From assembly GCA_015068935.1 (NCBI GenBank), contig SVJO01000001.1:1-64000 (forward strand): a DNA stretch of 64,000 nucleotides, given 5' to 3'. The position numbers and the translations under genes were made by a program. Below the pieces are notes generated by a model, which saw only the letters and a list, made by a program, of their open reading frames with translations, was not told the DNA's origin and did no database searches. This stretch comes from Oscillospiraceae bacterium (GTDB taxonomy: Bacteria > Bacillota > Clostridia > UBA1381 > UBA9506). Shown piece by piece: positions 6,792-14,911 of the stretch (position 1 is its first letter; each line of letters opens with the position of its first letter).

Positions 6792-6969
6792 CAAAACATG
6801 CTTGCAGTGCGAGTGGCTCGAAAAGCATAAAGGACAATATATTTGCGGCTGTATTGCCGAATTATATTTGATTGCCGCTCGTGTCGAACCGAAAGAGAAA
6901 TGTCGCTTTGATTTTGCGGCAAAAAAAATGAAACGAAAGGAAACAACGCATGAAACTAACAACTTCTAA
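6784..6969 (+). CDS. small cysteine-containing phage protein
   Basis: The 61-residue frame is translationally coupled: its ATG overlaps the end of the PAPS-reductase-like gene, and its own end overlaps the nuclease gene start by 20 bp. It has a CLQCEW pair and two more cysteines (ICGC), then a basic tail. It may bind zinc or an Fe-S cluster. The function is unknown. Confidence 0.6.
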   Translation: MNDKTCLQCEWLEKHKGQYICGCIAELYLIAARVEPKEKCRFDFAAKKMKRKETTHETNNF

Positions 6970-7762
6970 TTATTACAGTACCAAAGCCAACCGAGAATTT
7001 ATGTCGGTATCGCAGTTCAAGGATTTCATGAAGTGCCCGGCAATGGCAATGGCAAAACTGAACGGGACTTATGAAGAAGATTTTTCAAAAGCGCTTCTCT
7101 TGGGAAGTTATTTTGATGAATCACTTACAGGAACGCCGGAGAGCCAGCAAAAATTTCTGATTGAAAATGAAAAAAAGATTTTCAAAAAAGGCGGTGGCAA
7201 GTATGCAGAGTTTGTCAAAGCCGATGAAACAGTGGAACTTGTTAAAGCACAACCGCTAATGATGCACTATCTGTCTGGAAAACACCAGGTTATCATGACC
7301 GGAGAAATCGAAGGCGTTCCGTTCAAAATAAAGATGGATAGTTTCGATCCTGACGAGTATATATGCGATTTAAAGTATATGGCAAGTTTACGTTCACCGA
7401 ACCTATTCGAGCCGATGATTAAATATTGGGGTTATGACATCCAGGCTGCTTGTTACCAAGAAATTGTCCGTCAAAATACCGGTAAAAAGTTGCCGTTCAT
7501 ATTTAATGTAGCAACAAAAGAAACACCGGCACATTTAGAAGTTGGGGAAATATCTCAGTGGAATATAGACGAAGCACTTGAAAAAGTCCGTAACCACATT
7601 CGATATTTTCAAAGAGTTAAAAACGGCGAAGTTGAAGCCGTTAGGTGCGAAGATTATAACTGCGATTATTGCACCACCACTAAAATTATCAAAAAGCCGA
7701 TTGATACCGATTTATTTGGTATGAGTGCGGCACAAATAAAAAGTATGAGAGGAGAATTATAA
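6950..7762 (+). CDS. PD-(D/E)XK exonuclease (exodeoxyribonuclease VIII-like)
   Basis: The 270-residue protein has the fold signature of a phage recombination exonuclease: E119 in TGEIEG, D130, the D140-L-K142 motif and a downstream YDIQAACYQ helix. One cysteine near the N terminus (C29) and three near the C terminus (C233, C238, C241) mirror the Fe-S-cluster pattern of Cas4/AddB-type nucleases. Its stop overlaps the start of the Sak4-like gene, so exonuclease and annealing protein are made together. It should resect DNA ends for single-strand annealing. Confidence 0.85.
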   Translation: MKLTTSNYYSTKANREFMSVSQFKDFMKCPAMAMAKLNGTYEEDFSKALLLGSYFDESLTGTPESQQKFLIENEKKIFKKGGGKYAEFVKADETVELVKAQPLMMHYLSGKHQVIMTGEIEGVPFKIKMDSFDPDEYICDLKYMASLRSPNLFEPMIKYWGYDIQAACYQEIVRQNTGKKLPFIFNVATKETPAHLEVGEISQWNIDEALEKVRNHIRYFQRVKNGEVEAVRCEDYNCDYCTTTKIIKKPIDTDLFGMSAAQIKSMRGEL

Positions 7763-8403
7763 TGGCTGTTATGTGTTTATACGGTCAGCCTGGTAGCGGT
7801 AAAACAGTAAACGCAACACGTTTACCCGGCAAATCACTGCTTATTAGTAGTGACAATTCAGCAATCGTGCTGAAAAATTTTGAGCGTCCTAATCTGGTGG
7901 TTAAGGAAGCACAAGGATTTAAGGATTTTGTGGATATTTTCGAGGAGGCGACAGCAAAAAAACAGTACGACAACATTATTGTTGACTGTCTTACTGATTT
8001 GATTGACGCATATATCGTTGAAATCCGCGAAAACGGCTTTTCTGGCGACATAAGACAATATTACCTTGCAGTGTATACAAAAGTCAAATTTCTTGTCCGC
8101 AAGGCTGCGTTTTGTGACACAAACGTTACATTCAACTGCTGGGAGGATGTTGAAACAGTTACATTGCAGACAGGAGAAGTCGTAAACAGAGTATCACCGA
8201 TGCTCCCGGCAAAAATCAAACAACAAGTATGCGGATTATGTAACATCGTGGCTTATGTAACATCTGCTAATGATAAGCAGAATGTTAAACAGTGGTTTTA
8301 TGTTACGGAAGGTGGCCCTACTGTTATGGCAAAGGATCAGTTATTTTTAAGAAAATCCTGTATGCCGGAAAATGCTTTTGTCGCACCGGAGGTTAAGAAA
8401 TGA
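7762..8403 (+). CDS. Sak4-like RecA-fold ATPase (single-strand annealing/recombination)
   Basis: The 213-residue protein has Walker A GQPGSGKT at residues 8-15 and a Walker B-like IIVDCLTDLID segment. Size, motif order and neighbours (exonuclease upstream, SSB-like protein downstream) fit the Sak4/AAA_24 group of phage recombinases. Start and stop overlap both flanking genes by 1-4 bp. It should act on SSB-coated single-stranded DNA made by the exonuclease. Confidence 0.85.
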   Translation: MAVMCLYGQPGSGKTVNATRLPGKSLLISSDNSAIVLKNFERPNLVVKEAQGFKDFVDIFEEATAKKQYDNIIVDCLTDLIDAYIVEIRENGFSGDIRQYYLAVYTKVKFLVRKAAFCDTNVTFNCWEDVETVTLQTGEVVNRVSPMLPAKIKQQVCGLCNIVAYVTSANDKQNVKQWFYVTEGGPTVMAKDQLFLRKSCMPENAFVAPEVKK

Positions 8404-8960
8404 GCAGGGAAAGATTTACAGAATTATATTCAACATACATAAAAAGACCCGGAGCGGAAGAACTTTTTAACTGGATTGAAAACACAGATTTCTTGACTGC
8501 TCCAGCATCAACAAAATATCACGAACCATACGAAGGCGGTTTATGTGAGCATAGCGTTCACGTTTTCGATGAATTAGTTCGTTTACTGAAAGCATATCCA
8601 GAGATAAAGGTATCAGGTGAAACGGCAGCTATTGTATCACTTTTGCATGATATTTGCAAGGTAGGATGCTATAAGACGGAATTACGAAACAAAAAGAACG
8701 AGTTCGGTCAGTGGGTTCAGGTTCCGTTTTATACATTCCAAGAAGATACGTGTTTCGGTAGTCACGGGGCAAAAAGTGTTTTCATAATTCAAAAATTTAT
8801 GAAACTTACCGACGAAGAAATAGCGGCTATAAACTGTCACATGGGAGTAGAAAACGGAAACTACGCTGTAAACGATGCCTTTAGGCAGTTTCCGCTTGCT
8901 TTCCTACTCCACACTGCTGATATGGCAAGCACTATACCAAAACTAAGTGAGGAGGCATAA
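8400..8960 (+). CDS. HD-domain phosphohydrolase
   Basis: This 186-residue protein shows HD-superfamily metal ligands: H51 in LCEHSVH, the HD pair at 83-84 in LLHDICK, and a later H/D pair in LLHTADMAS. Such proteins hydrolyse nucleotides or cyclic nucleotides. In a phage early operon it could adjust nucleotide pools or remove a host signalling nucleotide. The substrate cannot be deduced. Its start overlaps the Sak4-like gene by 4 bp. Confidence 0.8.
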   Translation: MSRERFTELYSTYIKRPGAEELFNWIENTDFLTAPASTKYHEPYEGGLCEHSVHVFDELVRLLKAYPEIKVSGETAAIVSLLHDICKVGCYKTELRNKKNEFGQWVQVPFYTFQEDTCFGSHGAKSVFIIQKFMKLTDEEIAAINCHMGVENGNYAVNDAFRQFPLAFLLHTADMASTIPKLSEEA

Positions 8961-8963
8961 ACA

Positions 8964-9113
8964 TTGAAAGAATTGTTTGAAAAACTTGCCGATATGTGTT
9001 CAATATTTCACAGTCGGTTAAGATTAGACGGCTTTTCGAGGAGAGAGGCACTTAAATTAACACAAACATTTATTAAAGCAACATTATCTAAGGAGGAAAA
9101 CAAAAATGGCTAA
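8964..9113 (+). CDS. small phage protein with TTG start
   Basis: This 49-residue frame starts at TTG 6-10 bp after GAGGAGGC and overlaps the SSB-like gene by 8 bp. It encodes a small basic helical protein (FSRREALKLTQTFIK). Both the ribosome site and the tight packing support translation. No family was recognised. Confidence 0.55.
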   Translation: MKELFEKLADMCSIFHSRLRLDGFSRREALKLTQTFIKATLSKEENKNG

Positions 9114-9585
9114 TTGGAATTTTGACGCAACACAGTATAAGGAGCAGGATTTTCAGATTATTCCTGCCGGAGATCACAGAGTAAGAATTGAGGACGTAAT
9201 CGAAAGAAAATTTAACTCAGGTAACGAAGGTTACGAAATTACATTATCAGTAAACGGGTACAATTCAAAATTATGGTTCTACATAGTTCTGGACGCAAGC
9301 AACGTAGAACGTACAAACCAGCGTCTCGGTGAATTTTTCAACAGTTTCGGTATTACAAATACCGCTATGGGAACTGGTAAACAGTGGATAGGTTCAGTCG
9401 GCGCAGTTCGTGTAAAACATGAGGAATATAACAATTCAACAACAGCAAAGGTAGCATACTGCATTAACAAAAGTCGCCAAGATAAGTTACCAGCTTGGAA
9501 AACGCCTATCAATGGAACGGCACCTGTTTCTTCTAACGAATTTACGCCGATTGACACGCCTAGCGACTTGCCTTTTGAAGTGTAA
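9106..9585 (+). CDS. SSB-like protein (DUF669 type)
   Basis: The 159-residue protein begins MANWNFDATQYKE, has a beta-rich body and ends in an acidic, proline- and phenylalanine-containing tail (PSDLPFEV). That tail resembles the C-terminal tip bacterial SSBs use to recruit partners. DUF669 proteins sit next to Sak4-type recombinases in many phages and probably bind single-stranded DNA. The gene follows AAGGAGG and overlaps the HNH gene by one base. Confidence 0.8.
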   Translation: MANWNFDATQYKEQDFQIIPAGDHRVRIEDVIERKFNSGNEGYEITLSVNGYNSKLWFYIVLDASNVERTNQRLGEFFNSFGITNTAMGTGKQWIGSVGAVRVKHEEYNNSTTAKVAYCINKSRQDKLPAWKTPINGTAPVSSNEFTPIDTPSDLPFEV

Positions 9586-10244
9586 TGGGAACTCTTATAG
9601 ATTTATCCGGGCGAAAGTTCGGTCGATTAACTGTTGTAAGACGTGGCAAAACAATTAAACGTAATAACGGAGGAACAATTCCGTATTGGGTGTGTATTTG
9701 CGATTGTGGAAAACAAGTCGAAATCGTTGGTGGAGATTTGAAATCTGGCAGAACGCAGAGTTGTGGTTGTTATCAACGGGAAGCTGCGCGAAAGCGTCAC
9801 ACTAAGCATAATATGTGTGGTACAAGGCTGCACGGGATATGGTTAGATATGAAAAGACGATGCCAAAACAATAAACGTCAGTGCTATGGTCGTTATGGCG
9901 GCAGAGGGATAACAATATGCGACGAGTGGAACGAATTTATTCCTTTTAAAAATTGGGCTTTATTAAACGGATATGCAGATAATCTAACCATTGATCGCAT
10001 TGACAACGATGGGGATTACGAGCCAGATAATTGCCGTTGGGTAACGATGGAAATACAAGCCAATAACAATTCTAAAAACAGAATTTTGGAATATGAAGGA
10101 GAAACACACACGATGGCTGAATGGGCTAAAATCCTGAACATATCATATTCAACAATCCGATGTCGGGTAAAACGAAATTGGCCTATGGAACGCATCGTAA
10201 GCACACCACAAAGGAGGCGTATTGATGGCCATTACATTACGTGA
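9585..10244 (+). CDS. HNH-type homing endonuclease
   Basis: The 219-residue protein has an N-terminal zinc-type segment (CICDCG ... SCGC), a helical linker, an HNH-like core (LTIDRIDNDGDYEPDNCRW, residues 134-152) and a C-terminal DNA-recognition helix-turn-helix near 175-205. This is the layout of free-standing homing endonucleases. It is wedged between the SSB-like and helicase genes; its last 20 bp contain the helicase start. It is probably a selfish insertion that spreads by cutting phages lacking it. Confidence 0.85.
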   Translation: MGTLIDLSGRKFGRLTVVRRGKTIKRNNGGTIPYWVCICDCGKQVEIVGGDLKSGRTQSCGCYQREAARKRHTKHNMCGTRLHGIWLDMKRRCQNNKRQCYGRYGGRGITICDEWNEFIPFKNWALLNGYADNLTIDRIDNDGDYEPDNCRWVTMEIQANNNSKNRILEYEGETHTMAEWAKILNISYSTIRCRVKRNWPMERIVSTPQRRRIDGHYIT

Positions 10245-11567
10245 TTATCAAGATGACCTTTTTCGCAAAACTTATAACGCTTTTAAGGAGGGTAATCGCA
10301 GGGTGCTCGTAGTAGCGCCCTGCGGATAACCGGAGCCGGGAAGTCTTATGTGTTTGCTGAAATGGCTCGTAGAACAAAAGGCGAAACATTGATTTTGGTT
10401 CACAGAAACGAGTTAAAGCAGCAACACATTGAACTGTTATCATCGTTGAATATTAACGCAAGAGTTGAAACCTACCAAACGGAATATAGACGTTTAGGAC
10501 AACACCAAAAGCCGCAATTACTTGTCGTAGATGAAGCGCATTTAAGCAAAAGTAACACTTGGAGCAAGGTTATCGAATACTACGACACACACACTGTTGG
10601 AATGAGCGCTACTCCCGTAAGATTAGATTCTCGCCCTTTGGGTGACATATATAACGCTCTTGTTACAGGTGTTGATGTGAAATGGTTGATAGAACATAAC
10701 AGACTGGCCCCGTATGAGTATTACGCACCAACGACGGTAGATACTTCCGGTTTACGTGTTGTATGTGGTGATTATGTAACATCCGACTTAGAGCAGTTAA
10801 TGAACGAAAGGGCTATTTACGGGAATGTTGTTGATAGTTATAAGCGTTTCGCTCTCGGTGAGAAAAGCATTTGTTATTGTGTATCTGTTGAACACGCAAA
10901 AAAAACAGCAGAAAAATTTAACGAGGCTGGAATTAGCGCCGAAGTCTTATCTGCTAAAACACCGTCAGCACAACGACAACGTATTATGGAAAGTTTCAGG
11001 AACGGGAGCCTCACAGTGTTATGCAACTGTACACTGTTGTCCGAAGGAATTTCAATAGACGAAATTTCTTGTACTATGCTCCTCCGTCCTACTGAATCTG
11101 TTGCATTAGGAATACAACAGATGATGCGCTGTATGAGGTATCTGCCGGGCAAGACAGCGAAGATAATAGATTTTGTCGCAAATTATACCCGTGTGGGTTT
11201 ACCGGACGACGACAGAGAGTGGTCGTTGGGAGAGCCTTTGAAACGTAAAAAACAGTTAAACGAAAACGGGGATTTTTATATAAGAACGTGCAGCAGTTGT
11301 TATATGACGTTCAAAACTGCTCCTGTTTGTCCGTTTTGCGGTGCCGAGTACCCACTACACCCCAGAGAGATAAAAGCCCGCGAGGAAATAGAATTACAAC
11401 GTATTACGGCAGAAGAAACAGCAAAAATTGAAGCAAAAAAGAAAAAAGCGCGAATGGAAGTAGGAAAATGTAAAACGCTTGACGATTTATGGGCGATAGC
11501 AAGAGAACGTGGCTATGCTCCCGGTTGGGTGTGGAAAATGGCAAAAGTAAAACATATAACGAGGTGA
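10225..11567 (+). pseudogene. DEAD/DEAH-box helicase, frameshifted in Walker A
   Basis: The gene starts at an ATG after AAAGGAGG inside the HNH gene (MAITLRDYQDDLF). It stops at TAA (10327-10329) after the codons for VVAPCG. The rest, from GAGKSYVFAEMA through the DEAH box, the SATPVRL motif, the QQMMRCMR motif and a C-terminal zinc ribbon, is open in another frame to 11567. Removing the 8 bases at 10327-10334 restores a normal APCGAGKS Walker A. A -1 shift would also read through, but no slippery heptamer is present. A GTG at 10350 could start a fragment lacking the ATP-binding motif. Confidence 0.85.
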
Positions 11568-11573
11568 TCTGCT

Positions 11574-11888
11574 ATAAATGCCGAAACGGAACTTCAAAAT
11601 CGTATAATCGTCGCCCTTTGCCAAAACGGTTGTGTGGCTCGAAACCATACTGTCGGCCAGTTCTATACGAAGTATGGAACGCTGGTAAACATAGGGCATA
11701 ACGGCGAAGCGGATATTTTTGGTCACAGAATATCAGATGGTAAGGCAATATACATAGAAGTGAAAATGCCCGGTGAAGAACCGAGAGACGATCAACAGAA
11801 ATTCTTAGATGCTATGAAACGTGCCGGTGCCATTACCGGTTGCGCTCATAGCATTGAAGAAGCTTTAGACATAGTGAAGGTGGTGTGA
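11574..11888 (+). CDS. VRR-NUC domain nuclease, start uncertain (ATA?)
   Basis: The conserved region reads ETELQNRIIVALCQNG, then VGQFYTKYG, GEADIFGHR and IYIEVKMPG, matching the VRR-NUC nuclease fold (D and E-x-K catalytic residues). The family's N-terminal helix is encoded upstream of the first GTG (11634). In that frame the only codon well placed after the ribosome site GAGGTGAT is ATA at 11574. Either ATA is used, an ATG was mutated, or a shortened protein is made from GTG. VRR-NUC proteins next to SNF2/DEAD helicases are common in phages. Confidence 0.7.
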   Translation: MNAETELQNRIIVALCQNGCVARNHTVGQFYTKYGTLVNIGHNGEADIFGHRISDGKAIYIEVKMPGEEPRDDQQKFLDAMKRAGAITGCAHSIEEALDIVKVV

Positions 11889-11889
11889 T

Positions 11890-12126
11890 ATGGACAATTT
11901 TATTAATTCGCTTTTCTACCGAAAATCAAGCGTACCATGTTTAGGTTGTTCAGACAGAACCGAAAGCTGTCATTGCACTTGTAAGCATTATGCTGATTGG
12001 GTGAAAAAAAGCAAGGACACAACAAATAAAATTCACAAAGAAAAGACGATGCAGAATTTAATAGAACAGGCAAAAACGCAAAGAGCCATCAAGAAAAAGT
12101 TGGGAGGAAAATTATATGAAAGATAA
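11890..12126 (+). CDS. small cysteine-rich phage protein
   Basis: This 78-residue protein has a CLGCSDRTESCHCTCKHY cluster, consistent with zinc binding, and a basic C-terminal half. The start follows GGTGGTG one base after the VRR-NUC stop, and its end overlaps the next gene by 11 bp. The function is unknown; it resembles no enzyme. Confidence 0.6.
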   Translation: MDNFINSLFYRKSSVPCLGCSDRTESCHCTCKHYADWVKKSKDTTNKIHKEKTMQNLIEQAKTQRAIKKKLGGKLYER

Positions 12127-12415
12127 CGAGATTATAAAGGCTTTGAAGTGTTGCCGAGATTGTAAATGTAAAGAGTGTCCTTGTTATAACAAAGAAATAG
12201 ACGGTTGCAAGGAAATTGATGAACAAGATATTCTTGACCTCATCAATCGCAAACAAGCAGAGATTGAGAGGTTGAAAGATTTTTGCGACATATATTCAAC
12301 CGAAGGCGAGAGAGCAATAAAAGAGTTTGCTGAGAGGTTGAAACCTATATTATTCGGTTATTATGATAGCGACATTGACAACCTTGTAAAAGAAATGACG
12401 GAGCAGAAGGAGTGA
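12116..12415 (+). CDS. small phage protein with cysteine cluster and coiled coil
   Basis: The 99-residue protein has an N-terminal cysteine cluster (CCRDCKCKECPCY ... C) followed by DILDLINRKQAEIERLK, a helix that recurs in many Firmicutes phage proteins in this position. The GGAGG ribosome site lies in the preceding gene. It probably binds zinc and forms oligomers through the helix. No function is known. Confidence 0.65.
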   Translation: MKDNEIIKALKCCRDCKCKECPCYNKEIDGCKEIDEQDILDLINRKQAEIERLKDFCDIYSTEGERAIKEFAERLKPILFGYYDSDIDNLVKEMTEQKE

Positions 12416-12419
12416 GGAT

Positions 12420-12629
12420 ATGAAAATAAAAGAAACTATTGATTTAATGTGTCCGAGCGGATTTTATTGTAAAAAGAATACAAGACATAAATGTCCGAGA
12501 TTAAACATTCAAAGTGATAGACCGTATTGTGAGGTGTTTTATCCATTCTTGGAAACGGACAGTAAAGGAAATGTTTTAAAAGACGAAAGATGTCTATTGG
12601 CTGAAAGAAAAGCAAGACTTAAAGAATAG
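12420..12629 (+). CDS. small phage protein, cysteine-containing
   Basis: This 69-residue product has spaced cysteines (CPSGFYC, CP, C, C) and a basic C terminus. It starts 5 bp after the previous stop with a GGAGTGAGG site. No family was recognised. It belongs to the run of tiny proteins between 11.9 and 15.6 kb, where no single protein has a clear enzymatic motif. Confidence 0.5.
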   Translation: MKIKETIDLMCPSGFYCKKNTRHKCPRLNIQSDRPYCEVFYPFLETDSKGNVLKDERCLLAERKARLKE

Positions 12630-12680
12630 TCAATAAAATCGCAATTCAAACGATAAAAGAACGATTTTAAAGAAAGGAAG

Positions 12681-12863
12681 ATGAAAGTAATGGATAGATA
12701 CGAAGCGGTTGACAAATTCCGTGATGCACTTATGGATAAGTTTCTTTGTTTATGCAATTACAATGATTTCAACAAATTAAACCTTGAAAAGATTGCGGAC
12801 ACCGTAAATGACATATATGACAAATGCATTGATGATATGAGAAAGGAAGATGAGGGGAAATGA
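12681..12863 (+). CDS. small helical phage protein
   Basis: This frame of up to 60 residues encodes a helical acidic protein (YEAVDKFRDALMDKFLCLCN). Two starts are possible: ATG at 12681, very close to AAAGGAAG, or ATG at 12690 with better spacing. Its stop overlaps the next ATG by 4 bp, indicating translational coupling. The function is unknown. Confidence 0.5.
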   Translation: MKVMDRYEAVDKFRDALMDKFLCLCNYNDFNKLNLEKIADTVNDIYDKCIDDMRKEDEGK

Positions 12864-13045
12864 AAGACGGAGTTTATTTTGAGGTGTTTGCCGTAAAAAA
12901 TGGCGTAAGATATAATGTTAAAATTATTGATGCAAAAGAGGTAAGCGGAATAATGGCTAATTCTGTTATGGACGGACTTGGGAAAGTTATCGGATTTGAA
13001 GATGCCGACCGCCCAACCGAGAAAGGCGGTGAATCAGATGCGTGA
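12860..13045 (+). CDS. small phage protein
   Basis: The 61-residue frame overlaps the preceding gene by 4 bp (ATGA) and the following one by 8 bp. It begins MKDGVYFEVFAVKNGVRY and has no cysteine cluster or membrane segment. It follows GAGGGG. The function is unknown. Confidence 0.5.
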   Translation: MKDGVYFEVFAVKNGVRYNVKIIDAKEVSGIMANSVMDGLGKVIGFEDADRPTEKGGESDA

Positions 13046-13394
13046 TAGATTGATTGAGTTGTTGAATAAAAAATATGACCATTTTTGCGACCAATGCGGA
13101 GTAAATAAAGATAGCCATTATACAGATAGCCTTGCCGACTATCTTCTTGCAAATGGTGTGATTGTACCGCCTGTTGTGGCAGGAGACAAAGTTTATAGAA
13201 TTGTTGATATGTCTAAAACTGCTTGTAGATGTTTTGTAACAGAAGAAACAGTTGAAAAATATACAGTTGTCTATAAAAACATATTGGGTAATTATAACCT
13301 TATTCCATTTGATGATTTCGGCAAAACAGTATTTCTCACCAAAGAGGAAGCGGAAGCTGCATTGAGAAAAGAAGGTGAAAAGAATGATAAGTAA
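13038..13394 (+). CDS. phage hypothetical protein
   Basis: The product has 118 residues from the ATG after AAAGGCGGTG; the longer frame has no ribosome site. It starts with a helical RDRLIELLNKKYDHFC and CGVNKDSHYTDSLADYLLANG segment shared by many Clostridia phage proteins, then a small beta-rich part (VVAGDKVYRIVD) ending in a TKEEAEAAL helix. It may be a regulatory or protein-binding domain. No enzyme motif is visible. Confidence 0.65.
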   Translation: MRDRLIELLNKKYDHFCDQCGVNKDSHYTDSLADYLLANGVIVPPVVAGDKVYRIVDMSKTACRCFVTEETVEKYTVVYKNILGNYNLIPFDDFGKTVFLTKEEAEAALRKEGEKNDK

Positions 13395-13581
13395 AGGCGA
13401 TAAAGTGAGAATTGTAGGAAGTGCAGAAGAAGAAAAATACAAGGATTGTATTTTTGAAGTATTGTCAGAGCCGTACAATATTTGTGGTTCAATGGTTGTC
13501 AAAATGAAATGTCACGAAACAGGAAAGTATTTTGGTGGTGGTTATGCCGTTGAGTTTTTGAGAAAGGAAGGTGAGGAGTGA
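13384..13581 (+). CDS. small phage protein, SH3-like beta fold possible
   Basis: The 65-residue product starts at ATG 13384 after GAAGGTG, overlapping the preceding gene. The pattern KGDKVRIVGSAEEEKYKDC ... VEFLRKE resembles small beta-barrel (SH3/KOW-like) proteins. That resemblance is weak. It is closely packed with the next gene, with a TGATG stop-start. Confidence 0.5.
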   Translation: MISKGDKVRIVGSAEEEKYKDCIFEVLSEPYNICGSMVVKMKCHETGKYFGGGYAVEFLRKEGEE

Positions 13582-13775
13582 TGGCACACTTGATTGCATA
13601 TGGACAACTATCAACCATCAATAGTGCTATTTCAGGTACTTTGGTAAAAGCACAATGTGATCTGTGTGGCAAAAAATATGGAAGCCTTGAAGAAGCGAAA
13701 AATTGTGAAGCACGACATATAGAAAGTGCGATAACCAAGATTGTGAGGGATTTAAACAATGGCAAGGTATATTGA
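13581..13775 (+). CDS. small phage protein with CxxC zinc pair
   Basis: The 64-residue product starts at the ATG overlapping the previous stop, with GGTGAGG as ribosome site. It has CDLCGKKYGSLEEAKNCEARH, a C2HC-like zinc-finger arrangement seen in phage proteins from this region. The remainder is helical. DNA or protein binding is possible but unproven. Confidence 0.55.
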   Translation: MAHLIAYGQLSTINSAISGTLVKAQCDLCGKKYGSLEEAKNCEARHIESAITKIVRDLNNGKVY

Positions 13776-14040
13776 TGCTGATAGACTGATAAATGAATTC
13801 ACAGGCAATGGTGGTGTTTTTACATATGGACCAGCGACAGTGGCTGCTATTGTTTCAAGAATAAACTTACAACCCACGGCAGATGTTGAGGAAGTGGTTA
13901 GATGCGAAAAGTGCGATTATAAAGACGATTGTGCAAGGCAAATGGTACACACCACACGAGATTATGTGCTGGAACAAAATATATCAACCTATAACAAAGT
14001 TGACTTTTGCAGTTACGGAGAAAGGAGAGATAAAGAATGA
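13759..14040 (+). CDS. phage protein of the ARYIDADxLI type
   Basis: This 93-residue protein begins MARYIDADRLINEF, the opening of a very common small protein of Clostridia phages. It carries a QPTADVEEVVRCEKC segment and further cysteines, likely a zinc site. It overlaps the preceding gene by 17 bp and the next by 4 bp. The biochemical role of this group is unknown. Confidence 0.65.
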   Translation: MARYIDADRLINEFTGNGGVFTYGPATVAAIVSRINLQPTADVEEVVRCEKCDYKDDCARQMVHTTRDYVLEQNISTYNKVDFCSYGERRDKE

Positions 14041-14432
14041 GACACCTTGAAGAAAATAAAAAAATTTACGAAATGTTACAAAATGGCGCTACATATCAGG
14101 AAATCGGGGATAGTTTTGGCATAAGCAAACAAGCTGTACATAATCGAATTACATTTTACAAGCGCAAACTCGAAGGTATAAGAGGGCATGGCTTTAACAT
14201 TGAGAGCATTGTGTATAAGGGCATATATGATTATTTCAAAGAACATTTAAACGAAAGTCTTCACTCATTATGTAGAAAAGTGTATCAGAGGCCGAATAAT
14301 AGTTCAATTGTAAAGCTCAGAGAATTTCTAAAAGGCAAACACGATTCGATATTCAAAATAGAGCAGATAAAACGCTTATGCGAAGTTATAGGGAAACCAT
14401 TCGAGGAAGTGTTTGAAAGGAGAGATACATAA
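14037..14432 (+). CDS. HTH-containing phage protein
   Basis: The 131-residue protein has an N-terminal sigma-70 region-4-like or Trp-repressor-like helix-turn-helix (GATYQEIGDSFGISKQAVHNRI). The C-terminal half looks like a second, XRE-like DNA-binding unit (FKIEQIKRLCEVIGKPFEEVF). It may be a transcriptional regulator of middle or late genes. The coupled start follows GAAAGGAGAG. Confidence 0.6.
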   Translation: MRHLEENKKIYEMLQNGATYQEIGDSFGISKQAVHNRITFYKRKLEGIRGHGFNIESIVYKGIYDYFKEHLNESLHSLCRKVYQRPNNSSIVKLREFLKGKHDSIFKIEQIKRLCEVIGKPFEEVFERRDT

Positions 14433-14638
14433 TGGCTGAATTGTTAAAAAGGTGGTTTAATTTATTGTGTAAAAACCACGACTTAAATTATATAGACAGA
14501 CAATGTGATAAATATTTCAAAATCAACTCAAAACTTGAGGTACAACGACAGTTTATAAATTACCTCATGGACCGCTATGAAAAACACTATGGAGAGAGTT
14601 TACGCAAACCGAAGAAAGAGGTGATACATAATGGCTAA
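14432..14638 (+). CDS. small basic phage protein
   Basis: The 68-residue protein overlaps the previous stop by one base. It has two cysteines and a basic C terminus (YGESLRKPKKEV). A GGAGAGAT ribosome site precedes the ATG. No function was recognised. Confidence 0.5.
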   Translation: MAELLKRWFNLLCKNHDLNYIDRQCDKYFKINSKLEVQRQFINYLMDRYEKHYGESLRKPKKEVIHNG

Positions 14639-14897
14639 AAAGAAAAACCCCGTTGTGCATCTGAATCAGTCGAAGGTTAACAAAATCAAAGAAGATGCTA
14701 CAAATGATGGCTTAAAATACGCTATTATACTCTTCTTCACCGTTATGCGTGATAAGGAAGGGTACGGATTAAAAAGATTAAAACGATTATACGACAGAGT
14801 TACAGACCTTGCCGATTCCATCAACAAAGGTTATGTCAAATGGCAAGATTTAGAGAAAGTATTAGCTGACGAGGCAGATATTAAATTACATTTTTAA
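14631..14897 (+). CDS. small phage protein (helical)
   Basis: This 88-residue basic helical protein contains GLKYAIILFFTVMRDKEGYGLKRLKRLY, a pattern typical of a small protein found near replication genes in Firmicutes phages. It overlaps the preceding gene by 8 bp and is preceded by AGAGGTG. It contains no catalytic motif. Confidence 0.6.
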   Translation: MAKKKNPVVHLNQSKVNKIKEDATNDGLKYAIILFFTVMRDKEGYGLKRLKRLYDRVTDLADSINKGYVKWQDLEKVLADEADIKLHF

Positions 14898-14911
14898 GGA
14901 GAGAAAAATAT

